Source: Colwellia polaris (lineage in GTDB: Bacteria > Pseudomonadota > Gammaproteobacteria > Enterobacterales > Alteromonadaceae). Taken from it: 64,000 nucleotides of DNA. Location of the stretch: NCBI RefSeq assembly GCF_002104515.1, contig NZ_NBOE01000001.1:1-64000 (forward strand), in the 5' to 3' direction. Positions within the stretch are counted from its first letter, which is position 1. Each line of letters opens with the position of its first letter. Under the pieces are notes generated by a model, which saw nothing but the letters and a program-made list of their open reading frames with translations, made no database searches and was not told the origin of the DNA. This document shows, piece after piece, positions 1 through 7,612 of this stretch. A program made the translations under genes and the position numbers.

Positions 1-34
1 CGACATCACAAAAAATATCTATTAGTTTATCCAC

Positions 35-96
35 TTGCCCACCTTGTTTGCTTTCAAATCGTTTTTAGTCGAAAGATCTGATCGCTAGGTGGGCAA
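35..96. repeat. 10-bp inverted repeat ahead of the OLD remnant
   Basis: TTGCCCACCT at 35-44 is mirrored exactly by AGGTGGGCAA at 87-96, with 42 bases between. The right arm stops where OLD-family protein similarity seems to start (about 99), so positions 1-97 may be the end of another, unidentified inserted element. No element family is recognised. The stretch 1-98 shows no convincing coding frame: the frame that continues into the OLD remnant has a TAG at 66-68. Confidence 0.4.
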
Positions 97-98
97 AT

Positions 99-758
99 AG
101 TTCCATTCTTATCCAGAATTCAGGTTACTTTAAGCACTTTATGCAACTTTATTGCAACATCAAAACTACTGATGATCCCAAAGAAAAAGATGTTGGTCAG
201 AATATTCCAGTAAGGTGTGCAGGATTGACCGATTTAGATCCTCCCAAAAAAATAAAGAAAGAAATTCCTGATCCCGAAAATGCAGGAGAAACAAAAGAAG
301 TCAGTGACGATTTTATTCCTTACGAAGGCAACATGAAAAATGGGACTAATCATGCTCTTAAGCTTGTTGATTCAATTAGTAAATCAACTGATGCTCGATT
401 GTTTGTAAGCAAGTACAAGACATTGGAGTACGACTTAGCGATGGAAGGCAATAATGCTGCATTAATGTCTGGAATAATTGCTTCCCTATGGCCTACGCCT
501 AAAGAAAATGAAAGCCCCGTAATTAAAGAGTTTACCGCAATGTCGAAAATTGATTGGACTGAAAAGTCACCAAAGGAAGTTGCCGAAGCTGCTCATAAAA
601 TTCTTAAGCGAATTGATGATGACAATATAGGCAAAGGAATGTTCGCTCAGGTTATGACCGATAAAATTCAGAGTGAAGGCTTTATTTTTACTGTTCCTGA
701 GTACATTAAAAATGCAATTTTGTGGGCTTCATCGCTAGAAGTTGCAGAGGAAGAGTAA
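99..758 (+). pseudogene. OLD-family ATP-dependent endonuclease, C-terminal Toprim remnant
   Basis: This frame is open from 69; the first ATG is at 141 (205 residues from there). It matches the C-terminal end of OLD-family (GajA-type) nucleases. There is an acidic TDLDP motif, the second Toprim metal-binding motif, after a strand-like segment near the start. KTLEYDLAMEG and the terminal VPEYIKNAI segment are both typical of the family. Similarity appears to reach upstream of the ATG into GYFKHF (about 120-140), so 141 is not the native start. The ATPase domain and the first Toprim acidic residue are absent, which should abolish ATPase and nuclease function. Its stop overlaps the helicase start by one base (TAATG), the tight coupling expected for an OLD/UvrD pair such as Gabija. 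I infer truncation by an insertion or deletion near position 97. Confidence 0.7.
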
Positions 759-2515
759 TGACCGTTGAGTTTACCCAAGAGCAACTTCATTACGTAAACT
801 CAAGTATAGCCGTGCATACATTCTTAGAAGCCTGTCCTGGTAGTGGTAAAACTGAAGTTGTTGCGGCCAAAGTCAGTAAAGAAATCTCAAATTGGAAAGG
901 AAGTCCTGGTGGTTTAGTCACCCTATCTTTTGCTAATAGTGCCACTGACGAGCTTAAAATCAGAATATCAAAGTACCTTCCTCATGGTCGAAGTATGTTC
1001 CCTCACTTCTTAGGCACGTTTGATAGTTTCATCTATAAAAACATTGTCTCCCCAATCTCAATAGAGCTCACGGGGTATATTGGCGAAGACGGTGATTCAT
1101 CAATTCGTATCATCGAACCCAGCTCGCACATAGGCTATAGAACAAAATATAACTATGCAAAGCGAGGACAAGTAAGTGCTCATCATTACTCTTTCGATCT
1201 AATAAATGACAGTGTCATTTTTGAAATAGGGGATCCAGCATTAAATAGAACTTTAAATTCCATTGCACTCGAAGACTGGGGGGTTAACGATTTTATAGAT
1301 ACCAAGAAAAGAATGCTAAAGGGAGGTTTTGCAACTTACAGAGATATCGAATGTTTAGCCCTTGAAGCTCTAACAGACGCAAAATATGATCATTTTGTTA
1401 AGCTACTTGTAAAGCGCTACCCGCTTTTCATCATAGATGAATGCCAAGACTTATCTGTAGAGCAGTTAACTATTCTTAAAGCCCTAGCTGACAAAGGAGT
1501 AAAATTACATTTTGTTGGTGATCTTCATCAAGCTATTTATAGTTTTCGAGATGTTGATCCTGCTAAGGTAAAACAGTTCGTTGTAGATAATAATTTTACT
1601 AGTTTACAGCTAACAAGAAATTTTCGAAGCTGCCAAAATATCGTTGATCTTTGCGCTAAACTAACAGGTCGAGGAAATATTATCGGAAATGTTTCTTGGT
1701 TAGAATCAAGGTGCTTGGTTCTTCAATATACTAGCTGTCCTACGGAGTTAATTAGTACTTTCGAGGAAAAATGTAATGGGTTTGGCAATAATGTTGTTCT
1801 ATCACGTGGGCATTCAATACTTAGAAAATTTCAAACTTCTCTAGCTGAATTAAATAATATCCAAAAATTGGCTCTCGCTGTTAAGAGCTATAACCCTGAT
1901 GATATGGAAGGGTTAAGTCATTCTTTACAATATTTTTCCGAATTTATTCGTCATCACCTTAAAGAAAGTTTTAAACCAAACAGCTTCAATTGCCCCCAAT
2001 CAATAGACTCAAACCTCACGTGGCGTAAGTTCTTGTGTGAGTCGTTAAAGTATTTACATAACAAAGAACTGCATAATATAGGCGTTACTTGGTCAACTTG
2101 GACAAAAAGTGCGAAAACGTTGATTCGAGATCTTCCAAATCAACGGTTTTGTTCCGACGCTGTTGCTAATATATTAGCCCCACTGAACGAGGTAAATTTA
2201 ACATCTCCCTCAGGTTTGGCTAAGCAAGAAGTAGCTAGCTCATTGGGTGCGGTAACTAAATCCACACTATCATTCAAAAAATCAACTATTCATGGAGCTA
2301 AAGGCGAGACTCATGATGTTACTATTTTGATTTCATCAGCACGTGCTGGAAATGACTCTCATTGGTCAAATTGGATAAAAAATCCCAATAGTGAGGATGC
2401 CAGGTTTGCTTATGTTGCATCATCAAGACCAAAAGAGTACCTAATATGGGCAGTAAAAAAATTAAAACCTATCGATAAAATTCAACTTGAAGGAATAGGA
2501 TTTTCTATTATTTAG
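758..2515 (+). CDS. UvrD/PcrA-like superfamily 1 helicase (GajB-like)
   Basis: A 585-residue protein using the ATG at 758. A longer reading from 722 would overlap the upstream gene by 37 bases and adds no recognisable sequence. All SF1A motifs are visible: Walker A CPGSGKT (residues 26-32), motif II IIDECQD, motif III GDLHQAIYSFR, motif IV LTRNFRS, motif V IHGAKGETHDV and motif VI FAYVASSRPKEYL. These helicases unwind DNA 3' to 5' with ATP. Following an OLD nuclease by one base makes it the GajB-type partner of a Gabija-like anti-phage system. It is somewhat longer than the roughly 500 residues of classical GajB. Because the nuclease gene is truncated, the system is probably inactive, though the helicase itself looks intact. 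Confidence 0.8.
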   Translation: MTVEFTQEQLHYVNSSIAVHTFLEACPGSGKTEVVAAKVSKEISNWKGSPGGLVTLSFANSATDELKIRISKYLPHGRSMFPHFLGTFDSFIYKNIVSPISIELTGYIGEDGDSSIRIIEPSSHIGYRTKYNYAKRGQVSAHHYSFDLINDSVIFEIGDPALNRTLNSIALEDWGVNDFIDTKKRMLKGGFATYRDIECLALEALTDAKYDHFVKLLVKRYPLFIIDECQDLSVEQLTILKALADKGVKLHFVGDLHQAIYSFRDVDPAKVKQFVVDNNFTSLQLTRNFRSCQNIVDLCAKLTGRGNIIGNVSWLESRCLVLQYTSCPTELISTFEEKCNGFGNNVVLSRGHSILRKFQTSLAELNNIQKLALAVKSYNPDDMEGLSHSLQYFSEFIRHHLKESFKPNSFNCPQSIDSNLTWRKFLCESLKYLHNKELHNIGVTWSTWTKSAKTLIRDLPNQRFCSDAVANILAPLNEVNLTSPSGLAKQEVASSLGAVTKSTLSFKKSTIHGAKGETHDVTILISSARAGNDSHWSNWIKNPNSEDARFAYVASSRPKEYLIWAVKKLKPIDKIQLEGIGFSII

Positions 2516-2567
2516 TTAAATTTCTATTTTCCATAAAAATTTGTTTTGATCGTAGAGGGATATTAAC

Positions 2568-2804
2568 TTAATCAATATTGATTTTATGTTTAAGTCTTGA
2601 AGGCATTATATCTGTAAATTCACAATTTAACGCATTAGCTAATTTGTATAGTGTTTCTAATTTAATATTAACGGTACCTCTTTCCATTTTGCCGTAATTA
2701 CCTCTTTCTATACCAACATACGCGGCAAAAGCCTCTTGAGAATATCCCTTAGCCTTGCGTTTCAAGCGTAACATTTCACCAAATTCTTTGACTAAATCAC
2801 TCAC
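2568..2804 (-). CDS. Small XRE-family HTH transcriptional regulator
   Basis: A 78-residue protein that is nearly all one Cro/C1-type helix-turn-helix domain (about residues 8-68: LKRKAKGYSQEAFAAYVG, then a recognition helix around IERGNYGKMERG). It is probably a DNA-binding repressor of a mobile island or restriction-type system. It starts at GTG (2804-2802), with an AAAGGA ribosome-binding site at about 2812-2817. The Tn3-family element begins at 2820, immediately beyond the ribosome-binding site. The native promoter has therefore been cut off, and any expression must come from the transposon side. It converges on the UvrD-like helicase, 52 bases from that gene's end. Confidence 0.85.
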   Translation of the reverse strand: MSDLVKEFGEMLRLKRKAKGYSQEAFAAYVGIERGNYGKMERGTVNIKLETLYKLANALNCEFTDIMPSRLKHKINID

Positions 2805-2819
2805 TTATTATTCCTTTAA

Positions 2820-2862
2820 GGGGTTCTAGGGATTTTCCCCTCTAAAGTAACATAAATCGCCA
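2820..2862 (+). repeat. Left terminal inverted repeat of Tn3-family copy A
   Basis: 43 bases starting GGGGTTCTAGGGATTTTCCC and ending AAATCGCCA match the reverse complement of 5987-6029 exactly. Beyond 43 bases the ends diverge, but a short block containing GGGTTAC recurs further in on both sides, so the transposase may contact an extended end. Tn3 itself has 38-bp repeats. Confidence 0.92.
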
Positions 2863-2907
2863 CAACCCTCGCAGTTAATGGCTTGTGGAGCTGGGTTACC
2901 TTTCATT

Positions 2908-4386
2908 TTAGACTTCATTTTCAACAATAGGCCTAGTTATTTCCTGTAAATCAGGTAGTTTGCGGTTACTAGCGAACTGATAAGTGCCGCTCAGATTAAT
3001 GTTCTGCCATGCAACGGGTGATACTTGTCGAGTTATTGCTGCTTTTTCCTCGTCACCAACTTCTTCAAAGTGCAGTAATAGATGACTTAGGATCATCGAG
3101 TTAAAGTAGATAATAGCATTTGCCGTCAAACGGGCACACTCGTTCCAGACGACTATTTCTGATTCGTTTTTTCCACGGAACTGGTCACGATTGACCGATG
3201 CAATAGCTCGCCTGAGGAAATGCCAGGCTTCGCCTCGGTTCAGTGCTCGTTGAACATATTGGCGCAGACTTGCATCATCAATATAATCAAGTAAATATTG
3301 GGCTTTGATGAGCCTATTATATTCCGTTAATGCTTGTAATATAGGGTGTCTAGATGGATAACCAGATAATTTGCGTACTAGCAATGCCTGTGTTGTGCGT
3401 TTTTCTTGAAGGGATAACACAATACGCTGAATATCCTGCCAGCCTTCTTCAATCACATTCATTTTTATCGGCTTTTTCAGCGCCAGATGCGTGTTTCCGT
3501 CGTCGCTTTCAGTTACGTTAAATAGGTCATTGATCACACTGGTGAACTGAGCATACCTAGGCGCAAAACTATAACCGCATAAATCCAATAAGGCATAATT
3601 AACATGATTAACACCATGGGTGTCGGTTGAGAGGACATCTGGCTTAAGATCACTAGTATTAGATTGTAGTAAGTCGTAAATATAATGGGACTCATGCTCA
3701 TTAGATCCTATGATACGGGCATTTAACGCACTATGATTGGCAACTAACGTCATGGCCGTAATACCTTTGTTGGTGCCGAAGTATTTCGAGGAGTAGCGAG
3801 TTTTAAAAGTCTCAAGGTGAGTTTCAAATTTTTGCCCATCGGTACTGGCGTGCAGGACGTCTTCTTGGATGTGATAGTGGCGGAAAATAGGGAGTGCCGC
3901 TACTGCGTTATTGATGATATCACTAGCCTCTTGCAAGGTTTCAGGCCTAATATAATTAGCTTGTATAGTGCTTAGATGCTCATAACTGCGATCAGATATT
4001 TGTGCCATCCCATATACGCCGCGATGTGTCGCATTCGCAATTAGAATAGCCAATAAATCATCCTGATTGGCGCCTACTTGTTTTTGTATTGGCAGCACGT
4101 GTGCGAAGCATTGCATAAAGTTGGTTTCTTGTTCAACATAACGCAACACATCAGCAATACTGACGGGGATCATTTGTTTAAAGAAAGGGTTGTTGACAAG
4201 TGATTGGGAGCCTTTAACTGGCAGTCGCCATCGTGTGCCACTTCGGCTCTTCATGATCACATTGCGGTTATCACCATTATCAATGTGACGAGCAACATCT
4301 TCTAGGGATGTTGTTAAGCGTATTTGTTTTACTTGCAGTAGCTTCTGAATCGGCTGCTTTAGCTTTTCCAATGTTGATGATGCCAA
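2908..4386 (-). CDS. tnpA: Tn3-family transposase, catalytic C-terminal part (copy A)
   Basis: 492 residues from a TTG at 4386; the frame is open back to 4467, just beyond the end of the N-terminal frame. It carries the Tn3 DDE transposase domain. The likely catalytic residues are D183 in STDGQ, D255 in STDTHG and E386 in NRGEAWH, followed by the family's conserved NECARLTANAIIYFNS segment. Read in the upstream frame, KYRALEDDL directly continues the family alignment from the N-terminal ORF. It looks like the second half of one ~995-residue TnpA separated by a -1 (or +2) frameshift near 4452. On its own it lacks the N-terminal DNA-binding region. Copy B encodes an identical protein. Confidence 0.85.
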   Translation of the reverse strand: MASSTLEKLKQPIQKLLQVKQIRLTTSLEDVARHIDNGDNRNVIMKSRSGTRWRLPVKGSQSLVNNPFFKQMIPVSIADVLRYVEQETNFMQCFAHVLPIQKQVGANQDDLLAILIANATHRGVYGMAQISDRSYEHLSTIQANYIRPETLQEASDIINNAVAALPIFRHYHIQEDVLHASTDGQKFETHLETFKTRYSSKYFGTNKGITAMTLVANHSALNARIIGSNEHESHYIYDLLQSNTSDLKPDVLSTDTHGVNHVNYALLDLCGYSFAPRYAQFTSVINDLFNVTESDDGNTHLALKKPIKMNVIEEGWQDIQRIVLSLQEKRTTQALLVRKLSGYPSRHPILQALTEYNRLIKAQYLLDYIDDASLRQYVQRALNRGEAWHFLRRAIASVNRDQFRGKNESEIVVWNECARLTANAIIYFNSMILSHLLLHFEEVGDEEKAAITRQVSPVAWQNINLSGTYQFASNRKLPDLQEITRPIVENEV

Positions 4387-4448
4387 TAGATCAGGCTGTA
4401 TTGACGATGCAATTAAGTCGTCTTCTAGCGCACGATATTTAGTGACTT

Positions 4449-5891
4449 TTATAAGTAAATTCGACCATTAAGCCGAGAAGCCAGTTGACGGTAAAGCAAC
4501 CATTCGTATCGCTGTGGATGAACAACATCCTTGTTAATTAACCATGGACGATGTTTTTGTTGGATAAGTGTACTATCCATTGTTTGCAATGTATTACCTG
4601 CTAATAGTTCTGTTTTTGTGGTTTTGAGCTGGGTCACTAATGCTTCTGAGCCTTTACCTGCTTGGCATTCAAGACATAGAAACACGGGCCTTAATAACTG
4701 CTCAATTAACCCGTTTTGATCATCATAATATTGCCATTGATATTCTTCTACCGTGCGTTTTTGCTTTTTTAAGTACAGGCATAGCGTTTCTATATCTTGG
4801 TTATTCATTACACTTAATGCTTGTTGCCTAACCGTTGCAAATGGTTGATTATCGTCGATACTGTCATCAACAAACAGATGCAGTAATTCTGCGGCTTTGG
4901 TGACATTGTCTGCAGCTGACCTCCATGAGTCAAACACTGCCTGTTGGGCAAACGCATGCGCAGCTTCTTGTTGTTTACGGATATGATGAATAAACCCATC
5001 AGCCAATCGCTCTAGGCTTTGCCGTATGCGTTGAGTCAGAAAACACAGCAACCATAGGTGTTGCTGTGGACGCTTAAAGCGTTTTAGTTTACTGCCATAA
5101 TAATCCACCATTTCACCGAAGTGTTGTTGGTTTTTAGACGATAAGGCTAAGCCCTTAACAGCATTATCAATCTGTCTTGTATAAGGCTGTAACTGATGAT
5201 ACACCGTCAGTTCTTTTTTTAGCTCTGTCACCATAACGCTTTTTGCACCGGCTCGAAGCTGGCTTAAGGAGAGCCCATCTTTGTCATCGATAATAGTATT
5301 TAGAAATCCGTGTAGTTCAGATGAAACATGAATACGAAGCTTATTATTTAACGCCTTCTTGACCTGTTGGATAACACGACTGATAAGCTTTTGTAAGACA
5401 GTATATTTAGGGATGGCAATTCTATGCGTTGCTAGATATTCAGCGGCTGCATCGAATAGATAACGAGGCTCAAGCCAAGCTTTGCCGACCATAACAAGAT
5501 GTTCGTACAGCGGCGCAAAGTGCAGACTTTCGTCCCATTTCTGATAGTTTAATAACCTCAGTATTCTTTGATATATACGGTCACGCTGCATCTTATTAAT
5601 GCTGAAAGGCCTGATCCCTTTGCCTCCTTGAACTTGCGTTGAAATAAACTGCATATCGTCAAAGATGAGGTTAAAGCTAGGTGAAAGAATCACAGGCTTA
5701 GACTTAAAATACCCTAATAACGCAATGAAATAGCATCGGTGGTTCCTTAGGCGAATACTTTTCAACTCTGTTAACTCGATCTCGTTTGGCGTAAAATACA
5801 ATCGTTGTTGTTCAAGTGATAATAGCGGCGGAGAATATAGATCAAGCTGCTCAGCTTTGGTAAGAATTGATAGTTCGTTTTTTATAGCCAT
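4449..5891 (-). CDS. tnpA: Tn3-family transposase, N-terminal part (copy A)
   Basis: 480 residues beginning MAIKNELSILT, with the DUF4158-type N-terminal DNA-binding region of Tn3 transposases (LTKAEQLDLYSPP, then LRNHRCYFIALLGYFKSKP). This is followed by the long helical middle region, ending ...QLASRLNGRIYL. The TAA at 4451-4449 falls exactly where full-length TnpA proteins run on into the S/KYR.LEDDL segment, which here is found in the next frame. The two parts together have the normal Tn3 TnpA length (about 1,000 residues). The product would bind the inverted repeats but has no DDE residues. Its start lies about 138 bases inside the right end of the element, which must hold its promoter. 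Confidence 0.85.
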   Translation of the reverse strand: MAIKNELSILTKAEQLDLYSPPLLSLEQQRLYFTPNEIELTELKSIRLRNHRCYFIALLGYFKSKPVILSPSFNLIFDDMQFISTQVQGGKGIRPFSINKMQRDRIYQRILRLLNYQKWDESLHFAPLYEHLVMVGKAWLEPRYLFDAAAEYLATHRIAIPKYTVLQKLISRVIQQVKKALNNKLRIHVSSELHGFLNTIIDDKDGLSLSQLRAGAKSVMVTELKKELTVYHQLQPYTRQIDNAVKGLALSSKNQQHFGEMVDYYGSKLKRFKRPQQHLWLLCFLTQRIRQSLERLADGFIHHIRKQQEAAHAFAQQAVFDSWRSAADNVTKAAELLHLFVDDSIDDNQPFATVRQQALSVMNNQDIETLCLYLKKQKRTVEEYQWQYYDDQNGLIEQLLRPVFLCLECQAGKGSEALVTQLKTTKTELLAGNTLQTMDSTLIQQKHRPWLINKDVVHPQRYEWLLYRQLASRLNGRIYL

Positions 5892-5986
5892 AGGAATTAA
5901 ATTAAGTTTAAGGGGTTGTTAACCTCATAATTTGCCATACTTTGGAGAAGTAACCCACCTTTGTATGCCTTTAAATATGGTGAGTA

Positions 5987-6029
5987 TGGCGATTTATGTT
6001 ACTTTAGAGGGGAAAATCCCTAGAACCCC
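5987..6029 (-). repeat. Right terminal inverted repeat of Tn3-family copy A
   Basis: Reverse complement of the left end at 2820-2862, 43 of 43 bases. It lies on the transposase-start side and ends CTAGAACCCC. The next bases, AATAT, do not repeat the left flank TTTAA. Confidence 0.92.
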
Positions 6030-6333
6030 AATATTGTTCGTCTTTTTTGAAGAAACTATTTTGTTTGCTGTTGAATTCTAGTTCAGCATTGTTAAAATCA
6101 GCTAGTACTGCGTCTGGTTTTGCGTGCCGCATCGCCATATCATGATGCGAGCCTTGCCAAGCTTGGAATTGTTTTTCATGGCAGCTTTGACATTGCTCAG
6201 AGCCAAGGTAGTTATTTAAACTGCTCATTGACGTTGCATTCGTTGCTGAGATACATACAAGCATGCAAATAATATGAACAGTCCAGAATCCCAAGGTTCG
6301 GTATTTTATTGTATTAAATGGTAATTCAATCAA
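6030..6333 (-). pseudogene. Multihaem cytochrome c-like exported protein, 5' fragment cut by Tn3 copy A
   Basis: The first ~100 codons of an exported protein, from a TTG at 6333 (an in-frame stop lies at 6351-6349). A hydrophobic signal segment (about residues 13-33, LGFWTVHIICMLVCI) is followed by LGSEQCQSCHEKQ, a CxxCH haem-binding site, then AWQGSHHDMAMRHA. This arrangement starts large periplasmic cytochrome/TPR proteins that often accompany sulfatase loci. After FFKKDEQY the frame runs into the transposon end and stops. The 3' part of the gene is not found elsewhere in the window, so the insertion was accompanied by a deletion. It shares the strand of the catabolic operon and may originally have been its last gene. 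Confidence 0.7.
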
Positions 6334-6435
6334 ATGTGTACCTTGATTCTAATTGTGAACCCTTTAGTAAAGTATAAACCCAAATCGACAAAACTATTTT
6401 TCGCTCAATTAGGAATGAATAAAATAAATTTATTA

Positions 6436-7473
6436 TCAGCATTGAATATTATTTTTTTGGTAAAAATGAATATTATTTGTTCCCTGAATCACTTCTACTT
6501 TACCTTGAGCACATAAATAATTAAGACTTGCCAAAGCTTCTCCATAAGCAAACATCAAATTGCTGTCATTTAACTTACCTTTAAAGAGTATAGGTAAAAC
6601 GTCTGTAACGGTTCTTGGTTGTTGACAAAAATCATATAAGTTATTGATGTTTTTTTCCATCTCTTCAATCAACTTATTCAAGCGAACATTTCCACCGTTA
6701 AAAGGGAGTCCATGAGAAGGCAGCACTAAGGTTTTGTTATTAATTGTTTTATTAAGATAATGACAGGAAGATAAAAAATCAGCCATTGGATTGACATCTG
6801 GCCTTGTTGGCCAAACGCTTACATTTGATGAGATAGTGGGAAGTAATTGATCGCCGGAAATAAATAGGTTTAATTTTTCACAGAATAAACAGATATGCTC
6901 TGGAGAATGACCGGTACCTACATGCACTTGCCACAAATATTTTCCCAATGTAACGCAGTCTTCATGCTTCAATTGCTGATAAATACTTGGTACTGGGTAA
7001 ATAAGGTCGCTGAAAATTTTAATATGCTTTAAATAACGTTGAGCTTCTTTATCACCTGCGCCAGCGAGTTGATAAAATTGCTCTATTTGGCTAAACGGTG
7101 CTTGTACCTTTTTGGCAAATAATTGATGATAAAATTCAAATTCACCTTTTGACATCAGTAATTGCGCGCTTTGCTGCTTAGATATCCAGCCGACAAGACC
7201 GATATGATCGGGGTGAGCATGGGTGCAAATAACCCGACCAATAGGTTTGTTCTTTAGTTGGCTCGAAATTATTTCCAACCAACTGTTTTTTGATGATGGA
7301 GTGTTTGGTCCTGTATCAATTAATGTCCAATCGCTATCTTCTTCGATAAGCCATAAATTGATGTGATCTAAACTGAAGGGCATTGCCAGACGCAGCCAAT
7401 AAATACGAGGTGATATTTCCTGTATCACATTGAATTCAGGCTGTTTAGAAAAAGGGTAAGTGATATCTGTCAT
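6436..7473 (-). CDS. MBL-fold metallo-hydrolase
   Basis: 345 residues with the metallo-beta-lactamase dinuclear zinc motif THAHPDH (H85, H87, D89, H90). A further zinc-ligand histidine lies in GTGHSPEHICLF, an aspartate in FISGDQL, and a last histidine in VLPSHGLPF. The C-terminal third (from about 265) has the helical/winged form seen in LACTB2-like and related hydrolases, so it probably hydrolyses an ester, thioester or lactone in the cytoplasm. There is no signal peptide. It is the last gene of the catabolic operon on this strand, 139 bases after the sulfatase. The substrate cannot be told from sequence; hydrolysis of a CoA ester or lactone formed in the pathway is one possibility. Confidence 0.75.
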   Translation of the reverse strand: MTDITYPFSKQPEFNVIQEISPRIYWLRLAMPFSLDHINLWLIEEDSDWTLIDTGPNTPSSKNSWLEIISSQLKNKPIGRVICTHAHPDHIGLVGWISKQQSAQLLMSKGEFEFYHQLFAKKVQAPFSQIEQFYQLAGAGDKEAQRYLKHIKIFSDLIYPVPSIYQQLKHEDCVTLGKYLWQVHVGTGHSPEHICLFCEKLNLFISGDQLLPTISSNVSVWPTRPDVNPMADFLSSCHYLNKTINNKTLVLPSHGLPFNGGNVRLNKLIEEMEKNINNLYDFCQQPRTVTDVLPILFKGKLNDSNLMFAYGEALASLNYLCAQGKVEVIQGTNNIHFYQKNNIQC

Positions 7474-7543
7474 CTTATGATCCTGCCATAAAGGGCTTTG
7501 TTATTCGTTTCAATATAAATGCTATACCGTCGCGTTTAGCGTT

Positions 7544-7588
7544 GGCGCATTGGACTGCGCCCACTATTGATTTAGAATACTCAATAGT
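7544..7588. other. Two adjacent hairpins between sulfatase and MBL genes
   Basis: GGCGCA (7544-7549) pairs with TGCGCC (7556-7561), and ACTATTGA (7563-7570) pairs exactly with TCAATAGT (7581-7588). The pair sits in the 139-base gap of the operon. It has no T-run on the minus strand, so it is more likely an RNA-processing or stability structure than a strong terminator. Function unknown. Confidence 0.35.
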
Positions 7589-7612
7589 AGGTTTATTTTG
7601 TAATTTTACATT

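Larger units (their letters stand above)
2820..6029 (-). mobile_element. Tn3-family tnpA-only insertion element, copy A
   Basis: A 3,210-bp element with 43-bp perfect terminal inverted repeats beginning GGGG, carrying only a Tn3-type transposase (in two reading frames) and no resolvase. The structure recalls IS1071, a Tn3-family element of similar size that lacks tnpR and often flanks catabolic genes. Copy B at 24680-27889 has the same length and orientation, and both its encoded proteins are identical. Tn3 elements normally make 5-bp target duplications. Here the left flank is TTTAA and the right flank AATAT, so this copy has lost its original flank by rearrangement or adjacent deletion. Each end breaks into a resident gene or its promoter: XRE on the left, a cytochrome-type gene on the right. 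Confidence 0.92.

Noticed and set aside
722-757. Earlier start for the UvrD-like helicase
   Set aside because: Would overlap the OLD remnant by 37 bases with no ribosome-binding site; the TAATG junction at 756-760 is the typical coupled start.
1-2515. Complete Gabija system
   Set aside because: The OLD nuclease lacks its ATPase domain and part of Toprim, and the frame is closed at 66-68. Only the helicase is whole.
4449-4470. Canonical programmed -1 frameshift site in tnpA
   Set aside because: The bases around the frame change (TAC TTA TAA AAG read on the minus strand) do not form an X-XXY-YYZ slippery heptamer, and no following hairpin was evident. Recoding stays possible but cannot be claimed.
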